NCBI RefSeq assembly: GCF_933775445.1
Contig: NC_065876.1
Location: 9,176,001 to 9,240,000 of the forward strand
Source: Argentina anserina
Taxonomy: Eukaryota > Streptophyta > Magnoliopsida > Rosales > Rosaceae
Direction: 5' to 3'
Length of the DNA: 64,000 bases
Below, piece after piece: positions 36,724-48,832 of this stretch (positions within the stretch are counted from its first letter, which is position 1; every line of letters starts with the position of its first letter). Under the pieces are notes generated by a model. That model was not told where the DNA came from. It saw only the letters and a list, made by a program, of their open reading frames with translations, and made no database searches. Made by a program: the position numbers and the translations under genes.

Positions 36724-39680
36724 CTAACCAAGACCCGTTCCGGCATCTCTGCTAGGTGAGTCAGCCTTAATACGAGGCGGCCTAACTACACGATCAATGA
36801 GCCCATACTCGAGAGCCTCCTGTGCATTAAAGCGCTTCATCCGACTTAGGTCTTTGTTAATCTGCATGTACATATTTCAGAATGAGCATTCATCCTACAA
36901 TGATAGATATTTAATTAAACAAAATTGCAAAGGTGTTATAAAGGAAAAACGAGATTCAAATAGGAATAAACCATTTCCAACCTAAGAGTCACATAGGCAG
37001 CTTCTGCTTATGTCATGTCTAAAGTAGGCCAACAAACAATTCTAAAAACAAAAAGGTGGCCACTGAACTCCAAAATAAGAAACTAAAAGATGTAAATAAA
37101 AAAGAAATTTATGATTCATGTTATAATAGTTGCAGCACTTACTCAAGCAAGCCAGTAATCACATTCAATGAGGTCATCAAACCACCTAAGTGACCCAACC
37201 AGACGCAAATCTAAATTTACTTGTCAAACTAGCTAACCTTTTCAATTGGCTGGCCTGTCTTCTCTGCCAACTCATTAAATAGGTAATCTCTGATTCTGAG
37301 AAGCTCATTTGCTTCATTGCGTATGTCATCAGCCTGCCACAAAATTTTGAGAACTTTAATAAAAGACCAACAATCTGCAAAAGTGAAACTAATGAATCGC
37401 AGCCTATTAAGCATGAGGTTGTACCTGACCACGAGCAGCCCCAGCAGGAGACTGCAGTGCAATTCTTGATAGTGGCATTGCAAACCGATTACCCTAATCA
37501 TAGCAGAAGATGACAAAAAGGACAAAATTCAAAGTTCAACCATTTAGGAACTTAGAACAGATAAGTGTTACTCTTGTTTTTTCCTTCTTATAAGTTACTG
37601 GAAACATGATGCTCATCCATCAAATCATAAATGTACAGGCCATGTGAAGGAATAGCTCAGGTATTGTGAAATGGAGTCATTTTCTGTAAAACCTTAATGG
37701 GTCAGACTCCTAACTGTACTGACTTCCACTCTTCTAAGGCAAAACAAAATAAAAACGAAGCAACCAGAAGAAAAAAAACTGACATACCCCACAAGGGATG
37801 CTTTTGTTTTAACCTGGATTTAGAAAGGGGAAGAATTACCTTTTCTCCAGCTGCAAGAAGAAAGGCTGCCAAATTATAGGCATAGCCCACACAGTGAGTG
37901 CCAACAGGACTCTTCAAGCTTTGCATTGTATCATAGATAGCCATGCTCGGAGTAAGCTGTAAATGTGCAAGTTTTAGATATATGCCACATGGAACCACAA
38001 GCTCAAGAAATAAGTAAAGAATTTCATCATGAAAGATTGGAGGCTTACATCTCCACCAGGACCATTGATATACATATAAAGCCTTTTAGATGAATCAATA
38101 GTGTCTAGGTATAGCATTGTTGCCAGAATTTGATTGCTGAACTCTTCATCTATATTTTGCCCAATGAAGATAACACGTTCCCGGTACTACATTCCCAGGA
38201 AATGAGAAACATTTTAGAGACGCACAATAAAATGGGATTCCAGTAAAAACTGGTTAATTAGTTGAAATCAACACAGTTCTTGACATATAAGGTCAGTTAC
38301 GTTTATTGTCATTCCAATACCAAGAAAGTTCCAAGAAAATTCCACGATACTTTCATATATTTTGTATAGGAACATGTTTTTAAAAAGAAAAAGATTCAAC
38401 AGAGATGCACAACCATTCTTGACATGGTAAGTTAATCTCACTTTAGTACCACTAGCAAGACATGTTCAAGAAATGACTTACTAGGGCATTCCACAGATCA
38501 ACCCATTGCCAACCTCCCTCACCAGGAGTTTGATAGGGAACCTTTGGTGTCCCAATTGGCATCATTCGAACTTGTGCACATGATGATCTGTGATTTCCTT
38601 TCCTGAAAATTACAAACATAAAGCTGCATCATCCATGCCTTAACAACCTGATATAGCAATTCAAACAATCTGCAGAAGACTATACATTGCAAATGTATAG
38701 CTATTCTTCTTTATACTATAAGAAAAACATAACCAAATCAACAGTTAACTTTATAAAAAAAATGCTCTATAAAAGTGTCAGTTGGTAACAAAAATGAATC
38801 ACTACAATCAGCTTCTCCATGATGGTGAATCGATTAGACTTCTAAAGACATACTTCAACCTGACAGAAAAGGCTAGGACACTAATCCAGCATTCAAAGCA
38901 AAATTTTCTCCTAAAACATTACTATCATCTTTACATCTCTACTGCAGTTAATTAAAGAGTAAACCCAAAAGACAATCAATATGCTTCTACTCATTCAAAC
39001 ACTACACATACATGCACGAACATCACTAAAAAAGAATGCATGAACATTATATTCTCAAGACCTTTTCTTTTAACTAAAATGTTAGGAAACACTGCACAGA
39101 TCACATAAATTTTCCTAGTACAAGCCCTTCTTGCTGTTTAAGAAGCATGATTCCAATACCTACACTAAAGTACACAATCCAAGTCCAGCATAATGCTATG
39201 AACAACGAAGTTGAAATCACCCTAGTCTGGTCACTAGAGCCACCAAATTGCACAAGCATTAAGCAAATAAATTACAAGCCCACAATTACTTACCTGGGTA
39301 AAAGGCTCTTACTAACTTTGCTGTAGAACTCAACCGTCAAGTTTGGATTTTTAGCTCCAAAAGTACCTTATCAGATAAAGAAGAACAAACAAACTTCAGA
39401 AATCAATTACATCCCAGAAAAGAAGACCCAATTGAGCTTATGGGATTAAGTAAAGAGGACCCAACTTACCCAAAGATTCAGGCTTTAACCCAGAAAAATG
39501 CTTTATTGAGCAACTGCGGAACACCAATTACAGATCACAATAAAGAACGTATTTTGGATTAAAAACAGAGGAAATTGAAGAGAAGAATGGAAACCCAAGT
39601 GAGTGAGAGGACCTGGGAGAGAGTCTAGCTTGGGGTTGAAGGCTTGGAGTGTACGTCGTGGTGGCAAAAGAGACTGCCAT
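36724..39680 (-). CDS. CLPR2: Plastid ClpR2, inactive Clp protease subunit
   Basis: Nine exons on the minus strand join to 287 residues: 39680-39613, 39513-39470, 39366-39294, 38602-38482, 38186-38049, 37956-37840, 37493-37425, 37333-37238 and 36861-36724, all with consistent phase. The N-terminus [14 protein letters not shown] is Ser/Thr-rich, like a plastid transit peptide. The core has ClpP/R landmarks: [34 protein letters not shown] and [15 protein letters not shown]. The catalytic serine of ClpP is Asn at residue 176 (YAYNLAAF) and the catalytic His region reads LQSP (Gln201), as expected of ClpR. ClpR2 is a non-catalytic member of the plastid Clp core ring, essential for stromal proteolysis. 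Length agrees with Arabidopsis ClpR2 (about 279). The start at 39680 is chosen over an upstream in-frame Met because it opens the transit peptide. Confidence 0.96.
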
Positions 39681-40907
39681 TTTCGTGAGCCAGAGTTGAA
39701 GAGAAACCAAATCTAAAGTTCTCAACTGGTTTTAGAAAGAGAGACAAAGATAACCGGGTCATGGGTCTGACCGACCCAACCCGACCCGACCCTTAAGTAA
39801 GGTCCGAGTTGTTTTGTTTACAACCTGATAACTTTGATTCTTGGGGTATTTCATTATGAGTTTTTTTCACCAACAGTCATTCAACTCTGGTGTACCTACC
39901 AATGTGATACCTCAACTCTTAATCGTACCAATGTGATACCCAGACTCTAGTATTGCTATCATTGAAGTACTTCCGTTAGTTTTTTTTAACTTTTCCGTTA
40001 TCTTGGTGACGTGGCAGTTACGTGAGGCCCACAAAGAGGGTTAAAAGACAAAATTAACCTCATCTGAGAGGAGCAATGTTTTTCCCGCCCTTTACCTTGA
40101 GAAAGACACCCAACAATTCCAATTTTGGCGCCAATTTTCCCTCCCTACTCCTTAATTTGTGTCTCTTATCTAAACTAAAGAACTACCGCCAACCAGTCGA
40201 CCACAATCTGATAAAACCTAGATCAATCTCATTTTCTATTTTTACCCTAGCACTTGTTAAACTAACAGAATAAATATAGAAATTTATATGGAACATCTCA
40301 TTTCCACAATCTCATAAGAATAAAAACACATAACTTAACGAAATTCAAATACATGTTTAAGTACCATTTGTTGCCACCTTTTATGTTGATCTGCCATGAT
40401 TTTTACTTGTAAGAACTAATGGTACATGTAGTTGAATTTCGTTAAGCCAGAGGGAATAATACCAGCAGATAAAGCATTGTACTAATGGTACTTAAAAGTT
40501 CTTACAAGCAAAAATCATGGCAGATCAACATAAAATGTGGCAACTAATGGTACTTAAACATGTATTTGAATTTCGTTAAGTTATGTGTTTTTATATTCTT
40601 ATGAGATTGTGGAAATGAGATGTTCCATATAAATTTTTATATTTATTCTGTTAGTTTAACAAGTGCTAGGGTAAAAATAGAAAATGAGATTGATCTAGGT
40701 TTTATCAGATTGTGGTCGTCTGGTTGGCGGTAGTTCTTTAGTTTAGATAAGAGACACAAATTAAGGAGTATGGAGGGAAAATTGGCGCCAAAATTGGAAT
40801 TGTTGGGTGTCTTTCTCAAGGTAAAGGGCGGGAAAAACATTGCTCCTCTCAGATGAGGTTAATTTTGTCTTTTAACCTACGAAGCACGGAAGCTTCACCA
40901 GACCTCC

Positions 40908-41062
40908 GATTCCCGCTCCGGAATCGGAATCGGAAGCGGAAGCGCGAGGAAGCGCACGGAAGCGCGTTGGAAGCGCGATTCCGGAAAAGTTGTTTTTGGA
41001 AGCGCCTCGGAAGCGCATGTTTCCAATTTGGAAGCGTGTTATTGAAATTAAAGAGGAAGCGT
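40908..41062 (+). repeat. Left sub-terminal GGAAGCG cluster of the hAT element
   Basis: About nine copies of GGAAGCG lie within 155 bases of the left end, some overlapping head to tail. Four copies of the inverse CGCTTCC lie at 45846-45925 near the right end. By analogy with Ac/Ds and other hAT elements, such sub-terminal repeats are likely transposase binding sites. GC-rich against an AT-rich body. Confidence 0.85.
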
Positions 41063-41271
41063 GAGGATAGTTTAGTAATTTTTCTCACTTAATTTCCAAA
41101 CCCTACAATTCAACCACAAAACTGAGAGAAGTTCTCTTTCTCACTCTCTTACGCCTCCTTTAGTCCCCAAGTCTGAATAGTCAGCCAATTTACCCAAATC
41201 CTATCAATGATCCACCAAAATCGAAGAACAATCTGCCATCAATCTTGAAGAATTTCTTTATGAAGGTATGC

Positions 41272-43030
41272 TAGTCATTGTTTCTCATAATGTTGTTTTC
41301 TGGGCACTTTCTGCTTAGAATGATCTACAAACTTCAATACGGATGCGATTTTTCTGATTTTTTTACATGTTTTAGACGAGACAAGGGCGAACAAGGTTGC
41401 TGAACAATGTTTTTCGATTAGAGACTCCGATCAAGATGTTTTGAGGCTTTCAAGCTGACTGACGTGCAAAAAACTGAGATACTAGTGATTTTTTGGTATG
41501 TTTTTGTATTGATAGAGATGAATGTGGGTTTAGTTATGTTGTAAGAAAGTAATAGATTACCCAGTTAAGATGGCTTCTCCCAAAATAAGGCTGAGCAGTT
41601 TTAGCTAGTCATTGTTTCTCTTTCTAGTTCTTAAATTCACATAATGTTGTTTTCTGGGAAGTTTCTGCTTAGAATGATCTACAAACTTCAATACTGATGC
41701 GATTGTGCTGATATTTTGACATGTTTTAGACGAGACAAGGGCGAACAAGTTTTCTAAACAATGTTTTTCGATTAGAGACTCCGATCAAGGTGTTTGGAGG
41801 CTTGCAATCTGACTGACGTGCAAAAGACTGAGGTACTAGTGATGTTTTTGGTCTGTTTTCTAGTGATGTTTAATTGTTTAAGTACTAATTAGGTATTGAT
41901 AAAGATGAAATATGGGTTTAGTTATGTTGTAAGAAAGCAATAGATTACCCAGTTAAGATGGCTTCCCCCAAAATAAGGCTGAGCAGTTTTAGCTAGTCAT
42001 TGTTTCTCTTTCTAGTTCTTAAATTCACATAATGTTGTTTTCTGAGAAGTTTCTGCTTAGAATGATCTAAAACCTTCAATACTAATTCGATTGTGCTGAT
42101 ATTTTGACATGTTTTAGACGAGACAAGGGCGAACAAGTTTGCTGAACAATGTTTTTCGATTAGAGACCCCGATCAAGATGTTTTGAGGCTTGCAAGCTGA
42201 CTGACATGCAAAAAACTGAGGTACTAGTAATTTTTTGGTCTATTTTCTAGTGATGTTTAACTGTTTAAGTACTAATTAGGTATTGATAAAGATGAAATGT
42301 GGGTTTAGTTATGTTGTAAGAAAGTAATAGATTACCTAGTTAAGATGGCTTCTCCCAAAATAAGGCTGAGCAGTTTTAGCTAGTCATTGTTTCTCTTTCT
42401 AGTTCTTAAATTCACATAATGTTGTTTTCTGGGAAGTGTCTGCTTAGAATGATCTACAAACTTCAATACTGATGAGATTGTGCTGATATTTTGACATGTT
42501 TTAGACGAGACAAGGGCGAACAAGTTTGCTGAACAATGTTTTTCAATTAGAGACTCCGATCAGGGTGTTTTGAGGCTTGCAATCTGACTGACGTGCAAAA
42601 TACTGAGGTACTAGTGATTTTTTGGTCTGTTTTCTAGTGATGTTTAACTGTTTAAGTACTAATTAGGTATTGATAAAGATGAAATGTGGGTTTAGTTATG
42701 TTGTAAGAAAGTAATAGATTACCCAGTTAAGATGGCTTCCCCCAAAATAAGGCTGAGCAGTTTTAGCTAGTCATTGTTTCTCTTTTTAGTTCTTAAAATC
42801 ACATAATGTTGTTTTCTGAGAAGTTTCTGCTTAGAATGATCTAAAAACTTCAATACGGATGCGATTGTGCTGATATTTTGACATGTTTTAGACGAGACAA
42901 GGGCGAACAAGTTTGCTGAACAATGTTTTTTGATTAGAGACTCCGATCAAGATGTTTTGAGGCTTGAAAGCTGACTGACGTGCAAAAAACTGAGGTACTA
43001 GTGATTTTTTGGTCTGTTTTGATATTGTTA
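41272..43030 (+). repeat. Five tandem ~387-bp units in the hAT 5' region
   Basis: Units begin at a TAGTCATTGTTTCTC word at 41272, 41606, 41994, 42381 and 42768 (spacings 334, 388, 387, 387). The first has an internal deletion and the last is partial. Each holds a block of about 105 bases that starts after a TTTTAG acceptor-like site and ends at a GAG before GTACTAG (a donor-like site in units 2-5; unit 1 has GATACTAG). Blocks: 41376-41478, 41730-41832, 42117-42220, 42505-42607 and 42892-42994. They are not open frames, so they could be duplicated untranslated exons of the transposase transcript. Confidence 0.88.
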
Positions 43031-43178
43031 GTTTGAAATGAGAGGTTAAAAACTCTATAGTACTGAGCATTGGGTTAAATAGTTTAATAAATTTACTTGA
43101 AAATTGGGTGGTTAAAGTGTTTTAAGGCATTTAGTTGAGAATTGAATTTAATTGCTTATGCATTTTTTTTGTAGAAAT

Positions 43179-45664
43179 ATGAGTCAATCTACTACGCCTT
43201 TACATAGTTCTGAAGGTAGTGTAAATGCGGCTGAACCATCCAATGTGGATGATAAAGCTCCTTTGTGGATGTATGTTAATAAGATTGAGAAATTACCTGG
43301 AGGAGGAACCTGGAGGTTTGAATGCAAATTTTGCAATATAATATTTTATGGGTCTCATAGTAGAGTTGTGACTCATCTGTTAAATGGGGGTGTAAAAGGA
43401 ATTAAAAGTTGTTCTAAGGTCAGTCCTCAACATAGAGCTCATATGAGTAAGTTGGTGAATGATTGCAAGGAGAGAATAAAAAATGCAGCCCTTAGAGTAG
43501 TTCCATTGCCTTCATCATCGAGAAGAGCATCTCATTCTTCACTTGATTATAATATGAGTTATACTGTACCAAGTGCAAGTGAATCTGATCCAAAGAAGAG
43601 AAAGGGAATGGGTACAGCTTTAGAAAAAGTATATAAAATTGATGCTAGGGATCAATGTGATGGTGAGATAGCTAGAATGTTCTACACCGGTGGTCTATCA
43701 TTTAACCTTGCAAGAAATCCTCACTATCGCAAATCATATGTACGTGCATCTAACATTCCAGGATATGTTCCACCTGGGTATAATGCATTGAGGACTACAC
43801 TTCTTCAAAAGGAAAGGAAGAACATTGAAGTTCATTTGCAGCCTTTGAAGGACACATGGAAGCAAAAAGGTGTTAGTATATGTAGTGACGGTTGGTCAGA
43901 TCCGCAAAGGAGACCCATATTTAACATGATTGCTGCAAATGAGAGTGGTCCAATGATGTTAAGAGCAATAAACAGTCAGGGTGAAATAAAAACTGGTGAG
44001 ATGATTGCTGAGTTGATCATAGAAAGCATAAAGGAGGTTGGGCATGAAAATGTTGTTCAAGTAGTCACCGACAATGCTTCCAACTGTGTAAGGGCTGGTG
44101 CACTTATTTCAGCCAAGTATCCTACCATTTTTTGGACACCATGTGTAGTTCATACCTTGAACCTTGCTGTGAAGAACATATGTGCACCATCGGAGAGAAC
44201 AAGAAATAATGAAGATGTGTATGACGCTTGTATATGGATAAAGTCTATTGCTGAGGATGTGACATGGATCAAGAATTTCATTATGAACCATGGAATGAGG
44301 CTGGTGATGTTCACAGAGCATTGCGACCTTAAGCTCCTTACAATTGCTTCAACCAGGTTTGCCTCATGACTTAGATCACACTTGTTTTGTTTATTGTAGG
44401 AATACAAGCTACTTACACTTCCTTTAAACAGGTTTGCCTCTACAGTTGTGATGCTCAAGCGATTTAAGAAAATAAAAGTTGGTTTGCAACAAATGGTAAT
44501 TAGTCCTAAATGGGATGATTACAAAGAAGATAATGTAGGGACTGCATTTGCAGTGAAGCAGAAGATATTGGATGAGATGTTTTGGGATGAGCTTGATTAT
44601 GTTTTATCTTTCACTTTGCCCATATACAGTATGATTAGAGCTGCTGACACCGATAGACCATCTCTTCATTTAGTTTATGAATGGTGGGAAAGTATGATTC
44701 AGAACGTGAAGAAGGCCATATTCCGCAAAGAAAGGAAGCAACTTCATGAGGAGTCAACCTTTTGGAATGCTGTGCATAAAGTATTGACATCTCGTTGGAG
44801 CAAGAGCAACACACCCCTCTATTGTATGGCACATTCTCTAAATCCCAAGTAATTTCTCACACTCTACTCTAATTTTTCTTGGTTTATTATTTTACAAATT
44901 GACATAAGAAATGAAATTGTTGGTTTTGTGGTAGCTATTAAAGTTATGTTATAATTGTTAATGATTATGGATCATTCGTGCATAATGATGGTCACAGTTC
45001 ATGGATAATTTAATGAGCATCATTGTTGCATTTTTTTTTTTCTGGTTGAAGGTATTATAGTTCGGAATGGCTTGTAGAAGATAACACTAGAAAAGCTCCG
45101 CACCAAGATATTGAGATAACTAGAGAAAGAAAAAATTGCATCATGAAGTATTTTCAGGATCAAGATCAGCGGAGAGAAATCAATGTCGAGTATTCTAATT
45201 TCTCCTTATGTATGGAAGATTTTGGAAATGTTGATGCAATGCATGATAGGTTCATCCTACAACCTTTGACATGGTGGGCAGTTCATGGAGCGTCAGCACC
45301 AAAGCTTCAAGTCTTAGCATTCAAATTACTTGGACAACCTTCATCATCTTCATGTTGCGAAAGGAATTGGAGTACCTACAAATTCATACATTCTGCAACA
45401 AGAAATAAGATTGCTCCACAAAGAGCGGAAGATTTGGTGTTTGTACACACCAATCTTCGTCTCTTATCTCGAAAGAGTCAATCTTACAAAGACGGTCCAG
45501 AGCAAATGTGGGATATTGGAGGTGATCAATTTGATTCATTGGATGAGACTAATCTTGGGAGGCTTGAGTTTGAGGATCTATCTCTTGATGAACCTGAGTT
45601 GGAGGCCGTTTTGTTTGCTGGTGTTGAGGACAATGAGAATGAAGATGATGTCCCTAATTTTTGA
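43179..45664 (+). CDS. hAT transposase (BED finger, DUF659, hAT-C)
   Basis: Three exons join to 735 residues: 43179-44356, 44432-44848 and 45052-45664. Phases match and no stop interrupts the frame. A BED-type zinc finger lies at about 25-80 (C49, C52, H66, C78). A DUF659-type RNase H-like core follows, with ICSDGWSD (D237) and VVTDNASN (D298). The C-terminal hAT dimerisation region has SSSCCERNWSTYKFIHS (E635, W638) and HTNLRLLSR. The three acidic residues are the expected DDE catalytic set. The tail is acidic (DNENEDDVPNF). ATG 43179 follows a good acceptor (TTTTTTTTGTAG); an upstream in-frame Met at 43152 would lie in the intron. It should cut and paste this element in the nucleus. Nothing suggests domestication. 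Confidence 0.94.
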
Positions 45665-46148
45665 GTATAATTGTCTTTAATTATATTTGTGTTGTTTAAG
45701 ATTAAATTATTTGCATTTAAGTTGTATGAGAGTATATGAGACTATTTCAATCTTGAACATAAAAGTATTGACATAATAACTTTGAATTTATTGTGATATT
45801 TCATATTTGTTAAATATATATTATATATATATTATTTTATTTAAACGCTTCCAATACGCACCCGCTTCCAAACTAAATCGAAAAAAAACGCTTCCGCGTT
45901 TCCAAACGCTTCGCTTCCACGTACCCGTACCCGATTCCATGCAGCTTAGCTTTTAACCCTCTTTGTGGGCCTCACGTAATTGCCACGTCACCAAGATAAC
46001 GGAAAAGTTAAAAAAAACTAACGGAAGTACTTCAATGATAGCAATACTAGAGTCTGGGTATCACATTGGTACGATTAAGAGTTGAGGTATCACATTGGTA
46101 GGTACACCAGAGTTGAGGGACTGTTGGTGAAAAAAACTCTTTCATTAT

Positions 46149-47416
46149 ACACCCAAATTTCTAACCTCATTCTAATCTAAACCCACTCCCACAATTTTGA
46201 CATTTAGTCAAAACTATTAGGTTTTGTTTTAAGAAAAATTAAATAATGCCACAATTTAAATTTATTAACTATAAGTCAATTACCAAATATAACGTGATAA
46301 TTAAATACCTTAATTAAAGATTTTTTCCATCTTTTAATTGGTCCCTTTTTATTTACAATTTTTATTAAATTTATCATGATGGTCATACTAATGTAGTTTT
46401 TTTAATTGAAATATTTTAATAAATTTTATTTTTGGATAATCTAAACTTTTCTATTTTAGAGGGAATGTTTTATCTTATTTTCCCAAGTAAAAGTTAATTT
46501 GATTTTTACTTTTTCTTTACCTATGTATTAAGATTATTTTTCTCGTCAACCTATTTTTTAAGTATATATATATACATGATGCGAGTTAACTAAGTACATT
46601 AGCTTGAAAGTCTTTATACAATGACTATTCGTTAAGGTACCTGATTATCAGACTTTTTTTTGTAAGATACCTGAATAATAGATTTTTTTTCCTCTTTGTT
46701 AGGTTACTTACTATGTTATACCTATAATTGAAGAAGATAACACCTTTCATTTATGTTACACTCGAACCTCAATTGCGTAGCTATATTTGTAGGTAAAACT
46801 ACGAATGTGGTAGAAGAAAGAAATCAAAAAACAAAATACATACCTTATAAGTAGACATTTTTAGCATAAGTAAACAAACATCAAATGTGAGTATAGAAGT
46901 GAAAACAAAATTATTAAAAACAATTTGCGAATTTCTTGATGTAATCACATACCCTATTCTTTTCTTTCAAAACTCAAATGTTTTTCATAAGCACAAGTAA
47001 GAAGTATGGTATGCGTGTTTGCCTAAACAAACATCTTCTCTCCAAATTTTGAAGTCATAATTGGATTTTATATAAAAAATGGATACTATTGAAATGACTC
47101 AATGAGAATATTTTGACATATATAGAGTAATCACTTGAATTTAATAGAGTAATCAATTATGGGAATGAAGATGAATTTGAATTACAATCAACAACTATAA
47201 TCAAGGAAGATTTGTATACTCATCATAGTCAATCTATGGTTCATATTGAGTATAGATTAAAAAAAATTATAAGTGTGGATCTAATTTTAAAGAATATCTT
47301 TATTATCGGGCTTATCTCTAATTTGATTTTGATTTTTTGGATAAAAAGAGTTAAGGGGTCGTGTAAGTTGTAGGCTTAGTAAAACCCCAAACCCTGAGAG
47401 AGCTTCCTCCGCAGAA
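46149..47416. other. AT-rich intergenic DNA
   Basis: Very AT-rich with T-runs and A-runs and no convincing open frame. The last few hundred bases are the likely promoter and leader of the next gene. No clear TATA box was fixed. Confidence 0.4.
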
Positions 47417-48454
47417 ATGGGTAGAGCCGAGAAAGAGAAACTGAACCGAACTCTGAACCAGCACCTCAACACCGTCCACGAGATCTTAGAGGTGATAGAT
47501 CAAAACCCAGTTTCCACAGTTGAGAAGGTGAGCTGGGAAGATGTCGTCCAGATGGGTAACCAAGTCTCCAAACAGGCTACCATTGTTGGAATGATTTGGA
47601 GTGGAGATAGAGTAGAAGCTAGAGTGATTGAAGAAAACATGACCGCCTACTTCAATATGCTACAAAATTTCCTTCTTCTTTCACATGGGAGTTTGGTTGG
47701 TGCAGGGCCTACTCTTTCTTCTTGTGTCCACGCATCTGTAAAGCAAGTTGTTGACTCCAGTTTTAAGCTGATGAAGGAATCTGTCTCCTTGTATGGAGCA
47801 GTGAATAAAGACTGGAAAATGTCAATTCCACAGTTGGCTGGTGCAGTATGGGAAGCCTGTTCTGCGCTTAAGAAAGTTCCTTCCACAAATGTCACGGCAA
47901 TCGGGCGAGCAATGACACAGGTTGCGGTCACCATGAAGGATGTTCTTCGTGAGATGAAGGAGCTTAAGCCAGCTACCGACTCAACAGGAGATGAGATGGA
48001 AGCAGAGATTCAGCCTCATTATGATGAAACTTCGAGCGACAGTGATCTGGGAAACGACCTGTCAGCTGAAGAGATGAAAGCTGCTGAGCTAGCAACTGAT
48101 GCTGTGTCTGAGACTCTTGGCGTGATAAAGGAACTAATTCGGACCATCACAAGTTTGCTTAAACGAGAAAGTCCAATTGACAAGAATTTTGTGGATTCCC
48201 TAGAGAGATTGTTAAAGATGTGTCAAGGAATAGGAGAACAGATAGACGAGCTTGGAGCTTGTCTCTATCCCCCACAAGAGGTTTCCACTATCAAGACAAT
48301 ATTGGAAAAAATGTCCAGCCTTACAGATGATATGAGAGCTGAGTTACAGTGTCTTGAAGGAAATTTGGAAGCTTTTATTCAGGCATGTGATTGTTTGAAG
48401 AGAACATTGAGACGGCTTGATTCTGCGCTAGACTGCCCAACAACTGCAGATTGA
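47417..48454 (+). CDS. Cyclin-D1-binding protein 1 homologue
   Basis: An intronless gene of 345 residues. The N-terminal two thirds (ILEVIDQNPVSTVEKVSWEDVVQMGNQVSKQATIVGMIW and GRAMTQVAVTMKDVLREMKE) is helical and resembles the CCNDBP1/GCIP family that binds D-type cyclins and helix-loop-helix factors in animals. An acidic linker lies at about 190-215. A second helical half follows (TDAVSETLGVIKELIRTITSLLKRES). Plant homologues are annotated by similarity only, and their role is not established. The frame is complete, the ATG has a good context (GAAATGG), and it ends in TGA at 48452-48454. Confidence 0.85.
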   Translation: MGRAEKEKLNRTLNQHLNTVHEILEVIDQNPVSTVEKVSWEDVVQMGNQVSKQATIVGMIWSGDRVEARVIEENMTAYFNMLQNFLLLSHGSLVGAGPTLSSCVHASVKQVVDSSFKLMKESVSLYGAVNKDWKMSIPQLAGAVWEACSALKKVPSTNVTAIGRAMTQVAVTMKDVLREMKELKPATDSTGDEMEAEIQPHYDETSSDSDLGNDLSAEEMKAAELATDAVSETLGVIKELIRTITSLLKRESPIDKNFVDSLERLLKMCQGIGEQIDELGACLYPPQEVSTIKTILEKMSSLTDDMRAELQCLEGNLEAFIQACDCLKRTLRRLDSALDCPTTAD

Positions 48455-48832
48455 GAAACCAAGGTGCAGAAGATTGATTTGAACAATTAAGGGAAATAGG
48501 GTTAGTGATTATCAAAATGGTTCTTGTAATGGTCTTTTTTCAATAGTTGAACAATTCTGGATGATTGTGTTATGTTGGTCTAGTACGATTGATTATATCA
48601 GTTGTGTACTGAAGATCCATCAGACCATTGATTAGCAATATCATAGAGCTGATACGGGTCATTCACCCTTCAATAAGATATCATATTATGTTAAAAAAAA
48701 AGTGTAAGTTGTAACTCTACTTGAATATAAGTATTTATTTGAGTCGGAGTTTCAGTTGTGAAACTTGAAGACCCATGCTCTTTCGAGAGTTCGTAGATTT
48801 GCTTGTGATTCGGAATGAACCTTTCTCGGTGG

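Larger units (their letters stand above)
40877..45949 (+). mobile_element. Complete hAT transposon, 5.07 kb, with intact transposase
   Basis: The element is bounded by a perfect 8-bp direct duplication CTTTTAAC (40869-40876 and 45950-45957) lying inside the right arm of the foldback element. Its ends are weak inverted repeats: CTACGAAGCACGGAAGC and, from the other end, CTAAGCTGCATGGAATC. Sub-terminal GGAAGCG motifs are dense at both ends in inverted orientation. The interior holds a non-coding leader region, five tandem ~387-bp units and a three-exon transposase gene. Intact ends, near-identical host arms and an unbroken gene point to recent activity. Confidence 0.92.
39858..46139. mobile_element. 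Foldback Mutator-like element hosting a hAT insertion
   Basis: The outer ends read GAGTTTTTTTCACCAACAG and its inverse, flanked by a perfect 9-bp direct duplication TTTCATTAT (39849-39857 and 46140-46148), as for Mutator-like elements. The left arm, 39858-40417, is inverted at 40497-40876 and continues at 45950-46139. This gives arms of about 560 bases with only a handful of differences and an 80-base loop. Removing the nested hAT and one copy of its target duplication leaves about 1.2 kb, so the host element is a foldback MITE without its own transposase. The two 65-codon frames at 40076-40273 and 40643-40840 are mirror images within the arms and are not genes. Confidence 0.9.

Noticed and set aside
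40076..40840. Two 65-codon open frames with nearly the same protein on opposite strands
   Set aside because: They are the same sequence in the two inverted arms of the foldback element and have no recognised domain; a repeat artefact, not genes.
44109..44458. Minus-strand frames within the transposase gene
   Set aside because: Antisense shadows of a clearly coding plus-strand exon.
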